Shown one piece after another: positions 27,001 through 35,791 of a DNA stretch of 57,990 nucleotides. The notes below the pieces were generated by a model. The model saw only the letters and a list, made by a program, of their open reading frames with translations. It did not search any database and had not been told where the DNA came from. The number at the start of each line of letters is the position of its first letter. Positions within the stretch are counted from its first letter, which is position 1. This stretch comes from Thiobacillus sp. (GTDB taxonomy: Bacteria; Pseudomonadota; Gammaproteobacteria; Burkholderiales; Thiobacillaceae). The stretch spans positions 1 to 57,990 of the forward strand of contig JANJXF010000142.1 of NCBI GenBank assembly GCA_024709165.1, written 5' to 3'. The translations under genes and the position numbers were made by a program.

Positions 27001-30000
27001 CTACTGGATCTGTTTCCACGAGGTGCGCCCCATGGCCGATCCGGTTTTCTCGGTAACGATACCGATACCCCCACTGACGTTGGAGTCGTATTTGAATTCC
27101 TTGCTCCCTGCCGTCACCACGGTCGGTTGATTGAGTGACATCGAACCCGATTTTACTCCGGCTGCGGGTTTGCTCACGGAATCACCCATGGCGTCGATGT
27201 AGGCGACAACGTCCTTGCTGGTAAACTCTCCATCGCCGGTGATGTCGAGCGCCGGATAGGACAGGTTTGCGCCGGTGGCCGCATCCAGTTCCATCAGCCA
27301 GCTCACACCCTGCTGACACGGATCATCCGCACTCGGTTCAATCGTGTTGAAGATGACACGACCATAGCGCAGCAGCGGCGGAGCAATGACGCGCTCACCT
27401 CGCTTCACTTTGTCGGGTGGAACAAGATCCATCACCCAGCCACTCTTGGCGCTCCAGTCCGGCGGGTTGCTGCTTGCGACCCTGATCTCCTGGGTGCCTA
27501 CAACGCCCTCGAACACGATGCTTTGAGTCCACAGATCGCCTCGGACAAGAGTATCCGTATCCTCGTCATCCCGATCGAGAACGCCGTAGAACGACTGCAT
27601 ATCCAGATTCGTGGCGTCTCCCTTGACGAAATAGCGGCCGGTTCCGAAGAACACCATCGCTTTTCCGGGCACGCCCGAAGGCGGCAACGACACGCTGACC
27701 TGGCCTTGAATGGGCTGGCGCTTGCCGCCGCTGTCCTTTGCCACAAACACGGGCTTCGGTGACGACGATGATCCAAGCGAGATTGCCCAGTTTGCCTTGT
27801 CCGTGTCGGACACATCGAATTTCCAGAGATTGCCCTGGAGGTCGCCGGCATAGATGGCATCGATGATGCGATCATTGTTCAGATCGACGAGTTTCGCCGC
27901 CGAGAGGCCGTTTTCTGCGGCGGCCGACCCATATTTCGTGTCGATGTAGATATAGTTCGCCGGGTCGTCGACGCGTACCAGAAACAGGCCAGCCTGCTTG
28001 TCCGCGCTGTCGTAGCCGTTTGCGAACACGGCATAAAAATTGCCGTCATGGAAACGCGCCACAGCCGCCGGCCCAAAGATGTAGCCCATCTTGCCCGCAT
28101 GCGTGCCGCCGTCGAACTCCCACAACACCTTGCCAGTGTCCATCGCGGTGTCCGGATTCGTGACGTCGAGCGCAAAGACGGATTTTCCGCCAGCGCCGAG
28201 GGTGCCGACCAGCACGGTTCGCCAGTCCCCCCCCCAATAGGCGTCACCGAATGCCGGAGAACCATCGACGAAGTACTCGTGGTTCGCGTTGTAGCCCGTG
28301 CTGGTCAACGCGGCAAGCGAACCATGGATACCACGTGGCACGAACGCGAATTTCTCTTTTCCGGTTGTCGCCTCGAATGCGTGCAGCATGCCATCGTTCG
28401 CACCAACATAGATCATGCCGGTCGAGCTCTTGCCTTTTACGAATTCCGCATAGCTCGTGGCGTAGTCCGGGATAGCCGACAGATTGAAGTCGTCCTTGGC
28501 GATGAACAGCGGGTCGGAATTGACGATGTCGCCCAGAATCTTGCTGCGGTTGCGGAAGACAGCCGACGGATTTGTTATTTTATCATAGTTTTTTTCTTCA
28601 AGAGACTGGTCGCCCCGTACGTAATTGACCACGTCCGCGGTAAGACTCCCACCAAAGCTTCCGGTAAATAGCACGCCCACGTTCGAAGCGTCGACGGTCC
28701 AGATCGAACGGTCTCCGTGCGCAGGGAGGGCAGCGTTCGCGGACCATGCCTGCTCACCGATGAGGCCCGTCTCCCCGTTAAGCGGGAAAGCCTGCAGATC
28801 GCCCGACCAGTCGTTTGAATCGAAGCTCGCCAGATAGAGGTGCGTCGACCCCTCCAGCCGCTTCGAGTTTGCCGCAACCGACGCGGCCGACGAAACCCGT
28901 CCGGCGATATCGTTGACGATGCTGCTCAATGACGCGTTCAGCGTCTCGGGATCGTCGGCACTGAAAAATTTGCCACGGCTGTTGAGTGCGGCGTGCCAGA
29001 GATCGGCTACGTTTCCGGGCTTGTCGTCTCCAGTGACGGGCCAGGCGATCTTGCCGGATTTCAGGTCCGGATAGCTGCTGGTCAACCCATTGGCACTGTG
29101 CGTATCGCCGTCCCATTTCAGTTTCGGACTGGTTGTATCAAGCACACGGGTCAGGCCGAGGCCGACGGTATAGGTCACCATATGTTGCCACTTTGCCGGA
29201 TCGTTCTTCGGGTCCCAGTACGCGGCGCCAAGAATGTCCCCGGTGACGTTGTCGAGCGAACGCGGGAAGCGTGGAACATCATTCTTCAGGCTGGGATTGA
29301 GATCGGTTGCCCAGTAATGGAAGGCGATATCCGCGAGCGAACCCGTATTGGTGTCCTTGAACGGCGGAACGGGTGTATAGCCTGACGACTCCACACAGTC
29401 CGGTGTGCCAACGGCGCACGACGTGCCAAAAATGTTCGGCAGCGCCTTGCTTGCGCTGTCGCCCGTAATGGCAACGCTCGCACCGCTGCCGTTCCACATG
29501 CCATCGGTCATGAGCAAACTATAGTTGGCCCGGCAGGAATATCGTTTTGCCGCGGTGTCATCCACCTGCGGGTCGAAGGCGTACGGGCTGGCGGTACCCG
29601 TGGTGATCTTGTAATACTCCCCCGCACGCTGCAGAGCCAGCCGCAGAGGAGTGCCGCTGTTGGCGCGCAGTTTGAACAACCACTTGTAGAGACGCGCCTT
29701 GTGGGCTGCATCGTAGCGGCGGATGCGGTTCTCGACCGCCACATCGTCCCAGCCTTTGCATGTGGTTGTTCCAAAAGCGGTGCAGGTATTGAGAGCCTGC
29801 CACGCGATCCGCACATCCGCTGGAATGTCCTGGAACGCGCGCGACGCCGCGGTTATCGTAGCAAGATTGCGGGTACGATAAAACGAAAACCAGTTGGCGA
29901 AATTCTGTCGCTCATCCTTGTCGGCCGCATTGATCACGCTGTCGCCGTTGATGTCAATGTCGCCGGGCCCGGAGGTGCTGGAGACGGCCACGTATTTGTA

Positions 30001-30573
30001 ACAATAATCGTTGTTCGCCTTCCCGTCGCAACTGGGTTGCGAGGAATCGAAAACATAATAATAAGCTTTGGTATTCGATTTGTTCGTTAGAAATGGTTTC
30101 GAGCCGGTGCCCACATCCAGCGCGGCGTGATTGGCAAGGCTCTCTGAATAGGCAGTCGATCCTGTTCCGGTTGAAATGAAGGAGTTGTAGGGCCGGTAAC
30201 TTGTTTCCAGGTTCACCGAGCCGTGACCTGTATAAAAACCGTTGCGCCACGCCGCAGTGAAGCTTGTCGTCAACGGCGTGCCGTTGACATCCAGCGGCGG
30301 CACATAGCGGATTTTTGGGTTGTAATACTGGGCATTGTACGAAGCCGATTTGTAGCGGCGAAAAGCACTCTCGCTGCCAACCGTGTCCGGCACGTAGGAC
30401 CAGGCCATACTACCGGAATCGTCCAGAGTGATGACCATGTTGGGCGACACCCCGGTTGTGAGATAGAGGGGGACGTTGTGCGGGTCCAGTGCATGGCCGA
30501 CACCCGGAAATGCGATCGCAGCCACCGCGACAAGGTGCCACACGGCAGATGTAGTAATTCTGGGCATTTTCAT
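27001..30573 (-). CDS. pilY1: PilY1-type pilus tip adhesin
   Basis: This is the 1190-residue secreted PilY1/PilC homologue that caps type IV pili and works with the minor pilins. A signal peptide (residues 1-28) is followed by a von Willebrand A region with the MIDAS DDSGSM (51-56). The C-terminal beta-propeller contains an EF-hand-like loop DLNNDRIIDAIYAGDL near residue 895, the calcium site in this family. A second loop, DITGDGEFTSKDV, lies near 1110. ATG 30573 has GAGGTGG upstream. A run of nine G (minus strand) codes for the W-G-G-D near residue 780; one-base slippage would remove the propeller's second half. Confidence 0.93.
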   Translation of the reverse strand: MKMPRITTSAVWHLVAVAAIAFPGVGHALDPHNVPLYLTTGVSPNMVITLDDSGSMAWSYVPDTVGSESAFRRYKSASYNAQYYNPKIRYVPPLDVNGTPLTTSFTAAWRNGFYTGHGSVNLETSYRPYNSFISTGTGSTAYSESLANHAALDVGTGSKPFLTNKSNTKAYYYVFDSSQPSCDGKANNDYCYKYVAVSSTSGPGDIDINGDSVINAADKDERQNFANWFSFYRTRNLATITAASRAFQDIPADVRIAWQALNTCTAFGTTTCKGWDDVAVENRIRRYDAAHKARLYKWLFKLRANSGTPLRLALQRAGEYYKITTGTASPYAFDPQVDDTAAKRYSCRANYSLLMTDGMWNGSGASVAITGDSASKALPNIFGTSCAVGTPDCVESSGYTPVPPFKDTNTGSLADIAFHYWATDLNPSLKNDVPRFPRSLDNVTGDILGAAYWDPKNDPAKWQHMVTYTVGLGLTRVLDTTSPKLKWDGDTHSANGLTSSYPDLKSGKIAWPVTGDDKPGNVADLWHAALNSRGKFFSADDPETLNASLSSIVNDIAGRVSSAASVAANSKRLEGSTHLYLASFDSNDWSGDLQAFPLNGETGLIGEQAWSANAALPAHGDRSIWTVDASNVGVLFTGSFGGSLTADVVNYVRGDQSLEEKNYDKITNPSAVFRNRSKILGDIVNSDPLFIAKDDFNLSAIPDYATSYAEFVKGKSSTGMIYVGANDGMLHAFEATTGKEKFAFVPRGIHGSLAALTSTGYNANHEYFVDGSPAFGDAYWGGDWRTVLVGTLGAGGKSVFALDVTNPDTAMDTGKVLWEFDGGTHAGKMGYIFGPAAVARFHDGNFYAVFANGYDSADKQAGLFLVRVDDPANYIYIDTKYGSAAAENGLSAAKLVDLNNDRIIDAIYAGDLQGNLWKFDVSDTDKANWAISLGSSSSPKPVFVAKDSGGKRQPIQGQVSVSLPPSGVPGKAMVFFGTGRYFVKGDATNLDMQSFYGVLDRDDEDTDTLVRGDLWTQSIVFEGVVGTQEIRVASSNPPDWSAKSGWVMDLVPPDKVKRGERVIAPPLLRYGRVIFNTIEPSADDPCQQGVSWLMELDAATGANLSYPALDITGDGEFTSKDVVAYIDAMGDSVSKPAAGVKSGSMSLNQPTVVTAGSKEFKYDSNVSGGIGIVTEKTGSAMGRTSWKQIQ
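28227..28235 (-). repeat. Poly-G tract (9) in pilY1
   Basis: Nine consecutive C on the plus strand are a G9 run in the pilY1 coding strand. A one-base change would shift the frame near residue 780 of 1190. Confidence 0.9.
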
Positions 30574-30581
30574 GATCCACC

Positions 30582-31112
30582 TCATTCCAAAACGATTCGA
30601 ACGACTGATTGCAAAACGACGGGGGCATTGCCGCCCGCGTCTGCACGGGCGGTGATCCGGTAGATACCATTGCGCGGGTTGGTGTTTTCCGAGCTATAGC
30701 CCACATCGTCATTGCCGCTCGCCCCAGGCAAGGCTGCGATCCGCTCGATGACGTAGCGAACGCCCTCGATTCCGGGATAAGCCAAACCGGGATTTGCCGC
30801 CGCATCCCAATCCGGATAGTCCTTCCAGTATTCCGTGGAGGAGGCCTCAGCCACCGGCGCGTCAAAATAGCCCGGGCCAGTCGACGGATCGACGGGCGAA
30901 TTGAGTGCCTGCTCTCCGGCACGCAAGCCCGCCTCCGCCGCCTGAAACGCCGCATTCTGGCTGCGGGCGTTACCGGCCATTTTTTCTTCCAGAATGCTGC
31001 TGCGCATCGCGGCAACGACAATCAGCGTGAGAACGACCATGAAAATCAACCCTGTCACCAGGGCGGCGCCTCGCTGGATCACCATCGATCGGGTTGCTTG
31101 ATGTGCGCTCAT
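30582..31112 (-). CDS. pilX: Minor pilin assembly protein PilX
   Basis: This 176-residue PilX-type protein starts MSAHQATRSMVIQRGAALVTGLIFMVVLTLIVVAAMRSSILEEKMAGNARSQNAAFQAAEAGLRAGE. GAALVTGLIFMVVLTLI is the PilX N-terminal segment (not a full class III signal), and AGNARSQNAAFQAAEAGLR is its strongest signature. It lies between pilW and pilY1 on the same strand and helps the minor-pilin priming complex. Confidence 0.92.
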   Translation of the reverse strand: MSAHQATRSMVIQRGAALVTGLIFMVVLTLIVVAAMRSSILEEKMAGNARSQNAAFQAAEAGLRAGEQALNSPVDPSTGPGYFDAPVAEASSTEYWKDYPDWDAAANPGLAYPGIEGVRYVIERIAALPGASGNDDVGYSSENTNPRNGIYRITARADAGGNAPVVLQSVVRIVLE

Positions 31113-31113
31113 G

Positions 31114-32076
31114 TCAGTTCAGTCGGTTGCGTATACCAACGGTAGTGGTAAAAACCTGATACAGACGGCGGTCCGCGGCCACAATGCTGTTGGGCGCCCC
31201 GTCGTCATCGGTGTCGAAACTATAGGTCTGCGGCGAAGGCACCACATTGTCATCCTGGCTCGCCATCAACAAGCTGATGCGTACACTGACGACACGGCGC
31301 CAGTCCGCAATCGCGGTGGCGTTCTGATAAACGTCTGGAGTGCCATCTGCCGTCGCATCCGTATCCACGCCATAGAGAATTTGCATATCCTGAATTCCGT
31401 CGATCAGTTCTGCTGTGCCCTCGTTCAGGCTGCTGCGCATCAGACCCGTACCCGAGATGAAGTAAGCGTACTGTTCAACCTTCATCACCATATCGGTGGC
31501 TGCGTAGGCGCCGAGCCGCGCCCCGAGATGCGTAATGGTGGTCGGGCCAGCGCCAGCCACTGCAGACGCCTTGACGAGATCGACGTTGTTGCAGCCGGTC
31601 AGCGCAAGGATGTCGTTTGGCTTGAATCCGAAAGGGTTCGAATGGATCTTCACCTCCGCAGTCGCCGCAGGCAGTGCAGCGGTCAGCTGCACGCCACCGC
31701 TCACCGCAGCCATCACCTGAATCGCGTCGCCCGTGGTGCCCGGCCCACTTCCCGAATCCCAGCCGCTGATTGCGTCTGCGGCCGTCATAGCTGGCGCAGG
31801 TGCGACAGCAACCGGCGTCACCGTGGAAAGATTGGCACAACCGACATACCCAGCCATGCGAATATCGCGAGACATGGTATCGAGGGCGTAACGCGCGTTT
31901 TCCTGCATTCTGGCCATGTTGTCGCTGGAACGGAACACCTGTCGGCTGCCCAGATACAGATAACCCACCGCCGCAACCACGATGAAACCCAACGTGATGG
32001 CCACCATCAGTTCCACCAGCCCGAATCCGCGCTGATGGCCCGCGACAGCAGTTCGCATTGCCTTGTCCGTCTTCAT
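31114..32076 (-). CDS. pilW: Minor pilin PilW
   Basis: This 320-residue minor pilin has the prepilin signal QRGFGLVELMVAITLGFIVVAAVGYLYLGSRQVFR (cleavage after Gly17, Glu at +5), followed by the PilW signature ARMQENARYALDTMSRDIRMAGYVGCAN. It is one base from pilX and overlaps the pilV stop by 4 bases, so the cluster is one transcription unit. Confidence 0.93.
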   Translation of the reverse strand: MKTDKAMRTAVAGHQRGFGLVELMVAITLGFIVVAAVGYLYLGSRQVFRSSDNMARMQENARYALDTMSRDIRMAGYVGCANLSTVTPVAVAPAPAMTAADAISGWDSGSGPGTTGDAIQVMAAVSGGVQLTAALPAATAEVKIHSNPFGFKPNDILALTGCNNVDLVKASAVAGAGPTTITHLGARLGAYAATDMVMKVEQYAYFISGTGLMRSSLNEGTAELIDGIQDMQILYGVDTDATADGTPDVYQNATAIADWRRVVSVRISLLMASQDDNVVPSPQTYSFDTDDDGAPNSIVAADRRLYQVFTTTVGIRNRLN

Positions 32077-32501
32077 AAGCGGCTCATCACAGTGAATGTC
32101 TTGGTGGATTCGTCATCCGGACTATTCGTCCCACGCGAGTCGTTCCACTGAATATCGATCGTGACCGTGCGAACGCCGCCAGCAGCGTTCACCAGTACCG
32201 CACCATCGCCTTCAGGCAATGTTGTTGCGATCATGGCTTTCCAGTTGGCAATGTCGACTGCCGCAACACCTTCTCCTGCGGCGTCAGCGCCCATTTCGAC
32301 GCCGTAGTCCGCCGCGTTCACCTGGTTGGCCCGCATACGGTCGATCACGTCATATGCCAGCCAGGTTGCCTGGGTGCGATAGTAGGCGCTGTGGTTATTG
32401 CGAAGGCCAGATGCCATCAATCCGGCCAGTCCCAGCAAGCCGATCGACAGTATCAGCATGGCAACCAGTACCTCCAGTAACGTAAATCCCTTCTGGCGCA
32501 T
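32073..32501 (-). CDS. pilV: Minor pilin PilV
   Basis: This 142-residue minor pilin starts MRQKGFTLLEVLVAMLILSIGLLGLAGLMASGLRNNHSAYYRTQATWLAYDVIDRMRAN, the PilV pattern with prepilin cleavage after Gly5. GAGGA lies 7 bases before ATG 32501. The longer ORF-track start reads through fimT in another frame. It lies between the first fimT-like gene and pilW. Confidence 0.93.
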   Translation of the reverse strand: MRQKGFTLLEVLVAMLILSIGLLGLAGLMASGLRNNHSAYYRTQATWLAYDVIDRMRANQVNAADYGVEMGADAAGEGVAAVDIANWKAMIATTLPEGDGAVLVNAAGGVRTVTIDIQWNDSRGTNSPDDESTKTFTVMSRL

Positions 32502-32511
32502 GAATTGATCC

Positions 32512-33078
32512 TCAGCTACAGTCATCTGCGGGTTCACCGATTCTCGCCCGGCCGGATGCCGCGATCGCCACGCCGCGTCCGGCAACCCCCGTGCCGGCTC
32601 CGCCTGGACATATCGAGAAAGTGGCTTCCGTGCCGGCAGACAGCGTAGTCTGACCGTTGGCCTGATAGGAAACGAAATCGGCCACGTCAGCAGACGCCGA
32701 GACGATGGTGCCGCCGGCCAGTGCGCCGAACGCCTGAATCGCGACATCCGTTCCATCCACTTTCCCCGCGGCACCCCCATCAACAAATACGATCCAACCC
32801 TGGGCCCACGTACCCCCTGCCGTACAATCTGGTGGATCACTCATGGGGTTGCTGCTCTTGCAGACAGTGACGCGTACTCCGCGCTTGACCGCTTCGCTAC
32901 GCGCCAGCTGCAGGGCGGCCAAAAGCTCGTTACTCTGGGAAGCCATGCGGTTATTGAGAATGAAGGTCCGGAAGTTCGGAATGGCAATACTCAACAGAAT
33001 GGCGGCAATTGCCATCACTACCAGCAATTCGATCAGGGTGAATCCCGACGCCCTGCGCAATGTGTCGTATGTACTCAT
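32512..33078 (-). CDS. FimT/GspH-type pseudopilin, copy 1
   Basis: This 188-residue pseudopilin has the signal RASGFTLIELLVVMAIAAILLSIAIPNFRTF and the GspH/FimT domain with SNELLAALQLARSEAVKRGVRVTVCKSSNPMSDPPDC. The tail FSICPGGAGTGVAGRGVAIAASGRARI is typical of FimU/FimT. It is one of two tandem paralogues; the other is at 33244. FimT-type minor pilins have been tied to DNA binding in transformation, but that role cannot be read here. Confidence 0.9.
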   Translation of the reverse strand: MSTYDTLRRASGFTLIELLVVMAIAAILLSIAIPNFRTFILNNRMASQSNELLAALQLARSEAVKRGVRVTVCKSSNPMSDPPDCTAGGTWAQGWIVFVDGGAAGKVDGTDVAIQAFGALAGGTIVSASADVADFVSYQANGQTTLSAGTEATFSICPGGAGTGVAGRGVAIAASGRARIGEPADDCS

Positions 33079-33243
33079 GCCTCAAACCTAATCGCGACAA
33101 TTTGAATAAGCCAGCTTCTTCCGACAGACGGCACTTTGCGGCGCCTGTCCGGTCGGCGCGTCTGGTGTGCCACCGCATGTCGATCAAATCGTTTACGGCG
33201 AAAAGGATTCGAGCTTGAGGGTGGGCACGACGCACCGGCTCGT

Positions 33244-33762
33244 TCAGCATACCGACGCCTCCATGCGCACGCGGCCGGCATTGTTGATGATGATCTTGCG
33301 CTTGTTTCCCGCCAGGCATACGTGAATCGTGTCGTTGGGCAGTCCCGACGAACCTTGGCTCCGGCCGTTCGGCAGGTAACTGCCATAGTTGCTGAAATTG
33401 ACGGCCGTTATGCTTGCATGCACCGAACCGGAAAACGCATGCAACAGGGTGTCTCCGGGATCCAATACGCCTTTGCTGCCCTCGTCCACGAACGTAATCC
33501 AGCCACTCTGCCATGGAGTCGCCGCATCGCAACTCGGGTGAGCTGTCATGGCGTTACTGCTCTTGCACACCGTGACGCGCTTGCCGCGTTTCACCGCCTC
33601 GGAGCGTGCCAACTGCAGCGAGAGCACCAGCTCGTTGGAAATCACAGCGAGCCGATGGGAATTCACCAGGGACGCGTAGCCAGGGACAGCCAAGGCCAAT
33701 AGAATTGCGCTTATTCCGAGCGACACCAGCAACTCGGTAAAGGTTGTGCCAGCTTGTTTCAT
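33244..33762 (-). CDS. FimT/GspH-type pseudopilin, copy 2
   Basis: This 172-residue pseudopilin is related to copy 1: SNELVLSLQLARSEAVKRGKRVTVCKSSNAM matches SNELLAALQLARSEAVKRGVRVTVCKSSNPM. Its signal is KQAG/TTFTELLVSLGISAILLALAVPGYASL, with Thr instead of Phe at +1 and Glu kept at +5. GGAGGGGGAT precedes ATG 33762. It is the first gene of the pilin cluster; the 165-base gap before copy 1 is the largest in the cluster. Confidence 0.88.
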   Translation of the reverse strand: MKQAGTTFTELLVSLGISAILLALAVPGYASLVNSHRLAVISNELVLSLQLARSEAVKRGKRVTVCKSSNAMTAHPSCDAATPWQSGWITFVDEGSKGVLDPGDTLLHAFSGSVHASITAVNFSNYGSYLPNGRSQGSSGLPNDTIHVCLAGNKRKIIINNAGRVRMEASVC

Positions 33763-33852
33763 ATCCCCCTCCATTTTTGTTGTTCGGGTCCGCCAACCTG
33801 CCACATGAGGGAAAGGATGGCTATACAACTTTAGATATTCTAACCATGGGAA

Positions 33853-34122
33853 GTGAAAGAATTTGATTTCAAATCGGATTTTGCATTTGATCGGAGGTGG
33901 CTTCACGGGACTGATCTGTGGCCTGCAACTGCTGCGCCGCAGATGCAGTGTCATCACCTGATCAGCACGGGGCATTTTCGCTACGCCATAACGCTGACGC
34001 CGGCGTCGGCCGAACTGCTCGTCGCCCTGATGGAAGGTGCGACTCCGCCGCTCGATCCTGCGCCGTATGGCTGGCAGGCGGCGCGGGATCGAGCATGGTC
34101 CGGATATTCCTGGCCTCGATAG
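33853..34122 (+). pseudogene. Apparent remnant of a thiO-like glycine oxidase gene (C-terminus)
   Basis: The 528-base gap between the pilin cluster and the Uma2 gene contains a frame encoding HLISTGHFRYAITLTPASAELLVALMEGATPPLDPAPYGW (about 33949-34077). This resembles the C-terminal FAD-binding end of ThiO/DadA-type oxidases as I recall it (ATGHYRNGILLAPATAELLADLI..LDPAPF). Only about 45 residues are recognisable, with no N-terminal dinucleotide fold upstream. The ORF bounds given are the open frame, not a gene. The rest of the gap up to 34290 shows nothing I can name. Confidence 0.55.
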
Positions 34123-34290
34123 CCGTTGCGGACCGCGCGGCATTGCGGAGATGGCACCCTCCCAGCGAATGCAAGCACCATGCTTGCCTGAATGCGGCGC
34201 CAACGGTTTTATCGTTACGAAGCCGGCAAATTTCAATTCGCGCCGAATCAATAGGATAATCGTCTCGTCCACCCAATCTGGTCACTTGCC

Positions 34291-34866
34291 ATGTCACAAG
34301 CCCGCGTCCATTCGCCGATTGATGAAGCCGACTATCTGCATCGCGAGGAAGCCGCGACCAGTAAACATGAGCTGGTGGACGGCGAAGTTTTCGCGATGGC
34401 GGGAGCGAGCGAGCGGCACAACCGCATTGCGCTCAATATTGCTTTCCATCTGCGCAGCGCCACTCGCGGCGAAACCTGTCGCGCGTTCATGGCCGGCATG
34501 AAGCTGCGGCTTGCCAGCGGCGCGACGTATTACTACCCCGACGCGATGCTGGTGTGCGATCCGGCTGACGACCACCCGATCTACAAACAGTCGCCCTGCC
34601 TCATCGCAGAAGTACTGTCCCCCGCCACTGCCAGCATTGATGTGCGCGAAAAATTGGCGGCCTATCGCAGTTTGGCGAGCCTGCACTATTACCTGCTGGT
34701 CGATTCGGAGCGGCTGTGGGCCAAGGTATATTTTCGCGACGAACTCGGCGTCTGGTTCGAACAGGAGCTCTCGCCCGAAGACCGGCTGGATGTGGCGTGC
34801 GGCGACGCCCGCCTCGCCCTGTCGCTGGACGATCTGTACGAGGACACGGGGCTGCTCGTTGTCTGA
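34291..34866 (+). CDS. Uma2-family putative restriction endonuclease
   Basis: This 191-residue Uma2 (DUF820) protein of the PD-(D/E)XK nuclease fold has KHELVDGEVFAMAGASERHNRIALNIAFHL at the start. The core is YYYPDAMLVCDPADD..KQSPCLIAEVLSPATASIDVREKLAAYRSLASLHYYLLVD, giving the PDxxLVC..IAEVLSP pattern with the catalytic-type Asp and Glu. Such genes are scattered singly in many genomes with unknown biological role. It overlaps the next gene's start if TTG 34859 is used. Confidence 0.88.
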   Translation: MSQARVHSPIDEADYLHREEAATSKHELVDGEVFAMAGASERHNRIALNIAFHLRSATRGETCRAFMAGMKLRLASGATYYYPDAMLVCDPADDHPIYKQSPCLIAEVLSPATASIDVREKLAAYRSLASLHYYLLVDSERLWAKVYFRDELGVWFEQELSPEDRLDVACGDARLALSLDDLYEDTGLLVV

Positions 34867-35791
34867 TACAGCCGACGTGCGACCGCAGGTGGTCTGGGTC
34901 GTCAGCGACGGCAAGCCGGGCCACGTCAACCAATCGCTGGGGCTCGCGGAGGCGCTGGCGCGCAGCATCCCGACCGCCATCCATACCCTGCGCGTGCCAC
35001 CGGCCCTGCGCACCGTTCTTGCCTGGACATTGCGGCGCCCGCTCGCTCCCGGCCTGCCCGCTCCCGACCTCATTCTCGGCGCCGGACACGCCACGCACCT
35101 GGCGCTGCTCGCCGCGCGGCGCGCGCACGGCGGCCGCGCGGTGGTGCTGATGAAACCGAGCCTGCCGCGGCGCTGCTTCGACCTGTGCATCGTGCCGCGC
35201 CACGACGGCATCGAGGCGGATGCGCGCACGCTGGTCAGCGAGGGGGCGCTCAACCGCATCCGCCCCGCTCTCGATGCCGACCCGGCGCAGGGGCTCATCC
35301 TCGTCGGCGGTCCCTCGGCGCATTTCGACTGGGGCAGCACAGCCGTTTCCAGGCAGATCGATACGCTCGTCGAGCGCACACCGAGCATGCGCTGGACACT
35401 CACGACCTCGCGCCGCACGCCGACAGATTTTGCCGCGCAATTGCCGGTATCGCCCGCACTCGACATCGTGCCGCACACCGCCACCCCACCCGACTGGCTG
35501 CCCACGCAATTCGCTCGCTGCGGCACGGTCTGGGTCACCCCGGACAGCGCGTCGATGGTGTACGAGGCCCTCACCGCCGGCGCCGCGGTCGGCGTGTTCG
35601 ATCTTCCCACCAAACCGTACAGCCGGGTCGCCCGCGCCGTCGAGCAGCTGGCCGACGCCGGCCGCGTGACGCACTTGGCAAGCTGGCGCGCAACGGGCAC
35701 ACTGCCCCGCGTCACGCCGCCGCTCGCCGAGGCGGATCGCTGCGCGCACTGGATTCTCGAATGGCTCCGGAAAAACCAACACGAAGACTGA
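34859..35791 (+). CDS. ELM1/GtrOC1-family protein, probable glycosyltransferase-like
   Basis: This 310-residue protein belongs to the bacterial group named after mitochondrial fission protein ELM1 (former DUF1022). It shows VVWVVSDGKPGHVNQSLGLAEAL, LILGAGHATHLALLAARRA, LILVGGPSAHFDW and VTPDSASMVYEALTAGAAVGVFDLP, a GT-B-like nucleotide-sugar fold. The function is unproven, but these genes usually lie in lipopolysaccharide clusters, as here. The start is uncertain: TTG 34859 or GTG 34877. It overlaps the next glycosyltransferase by 31 bases. Confidence 0.82.
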   Translation: MSDTADVRPQVVWVVSDGKPGHVNQSLGLAEALARSIPTAIHTLRVPPALRTVLAWTLRRPLAPGLPAPDLILGAGHATHLALLAARRAHGGRAVVLMKPSLPRRCFDLCIVPRHDGIEADARTLVSEGALNRIRPALDADPAQGLILVGGPSAHFDWGSTAVSRQIDTLVERTPSMRWTLTTSRRTPTDFAAQLPVSPALDIVPHTATPPDWLPTQFARCGTVWVTPDSASMVYEALTAGAAVGVFDLPTKPYSRVARAVEQLADAGRVTHLASWRATGTLPRVTPPLAEADRCAHWILEWLRKNQHED

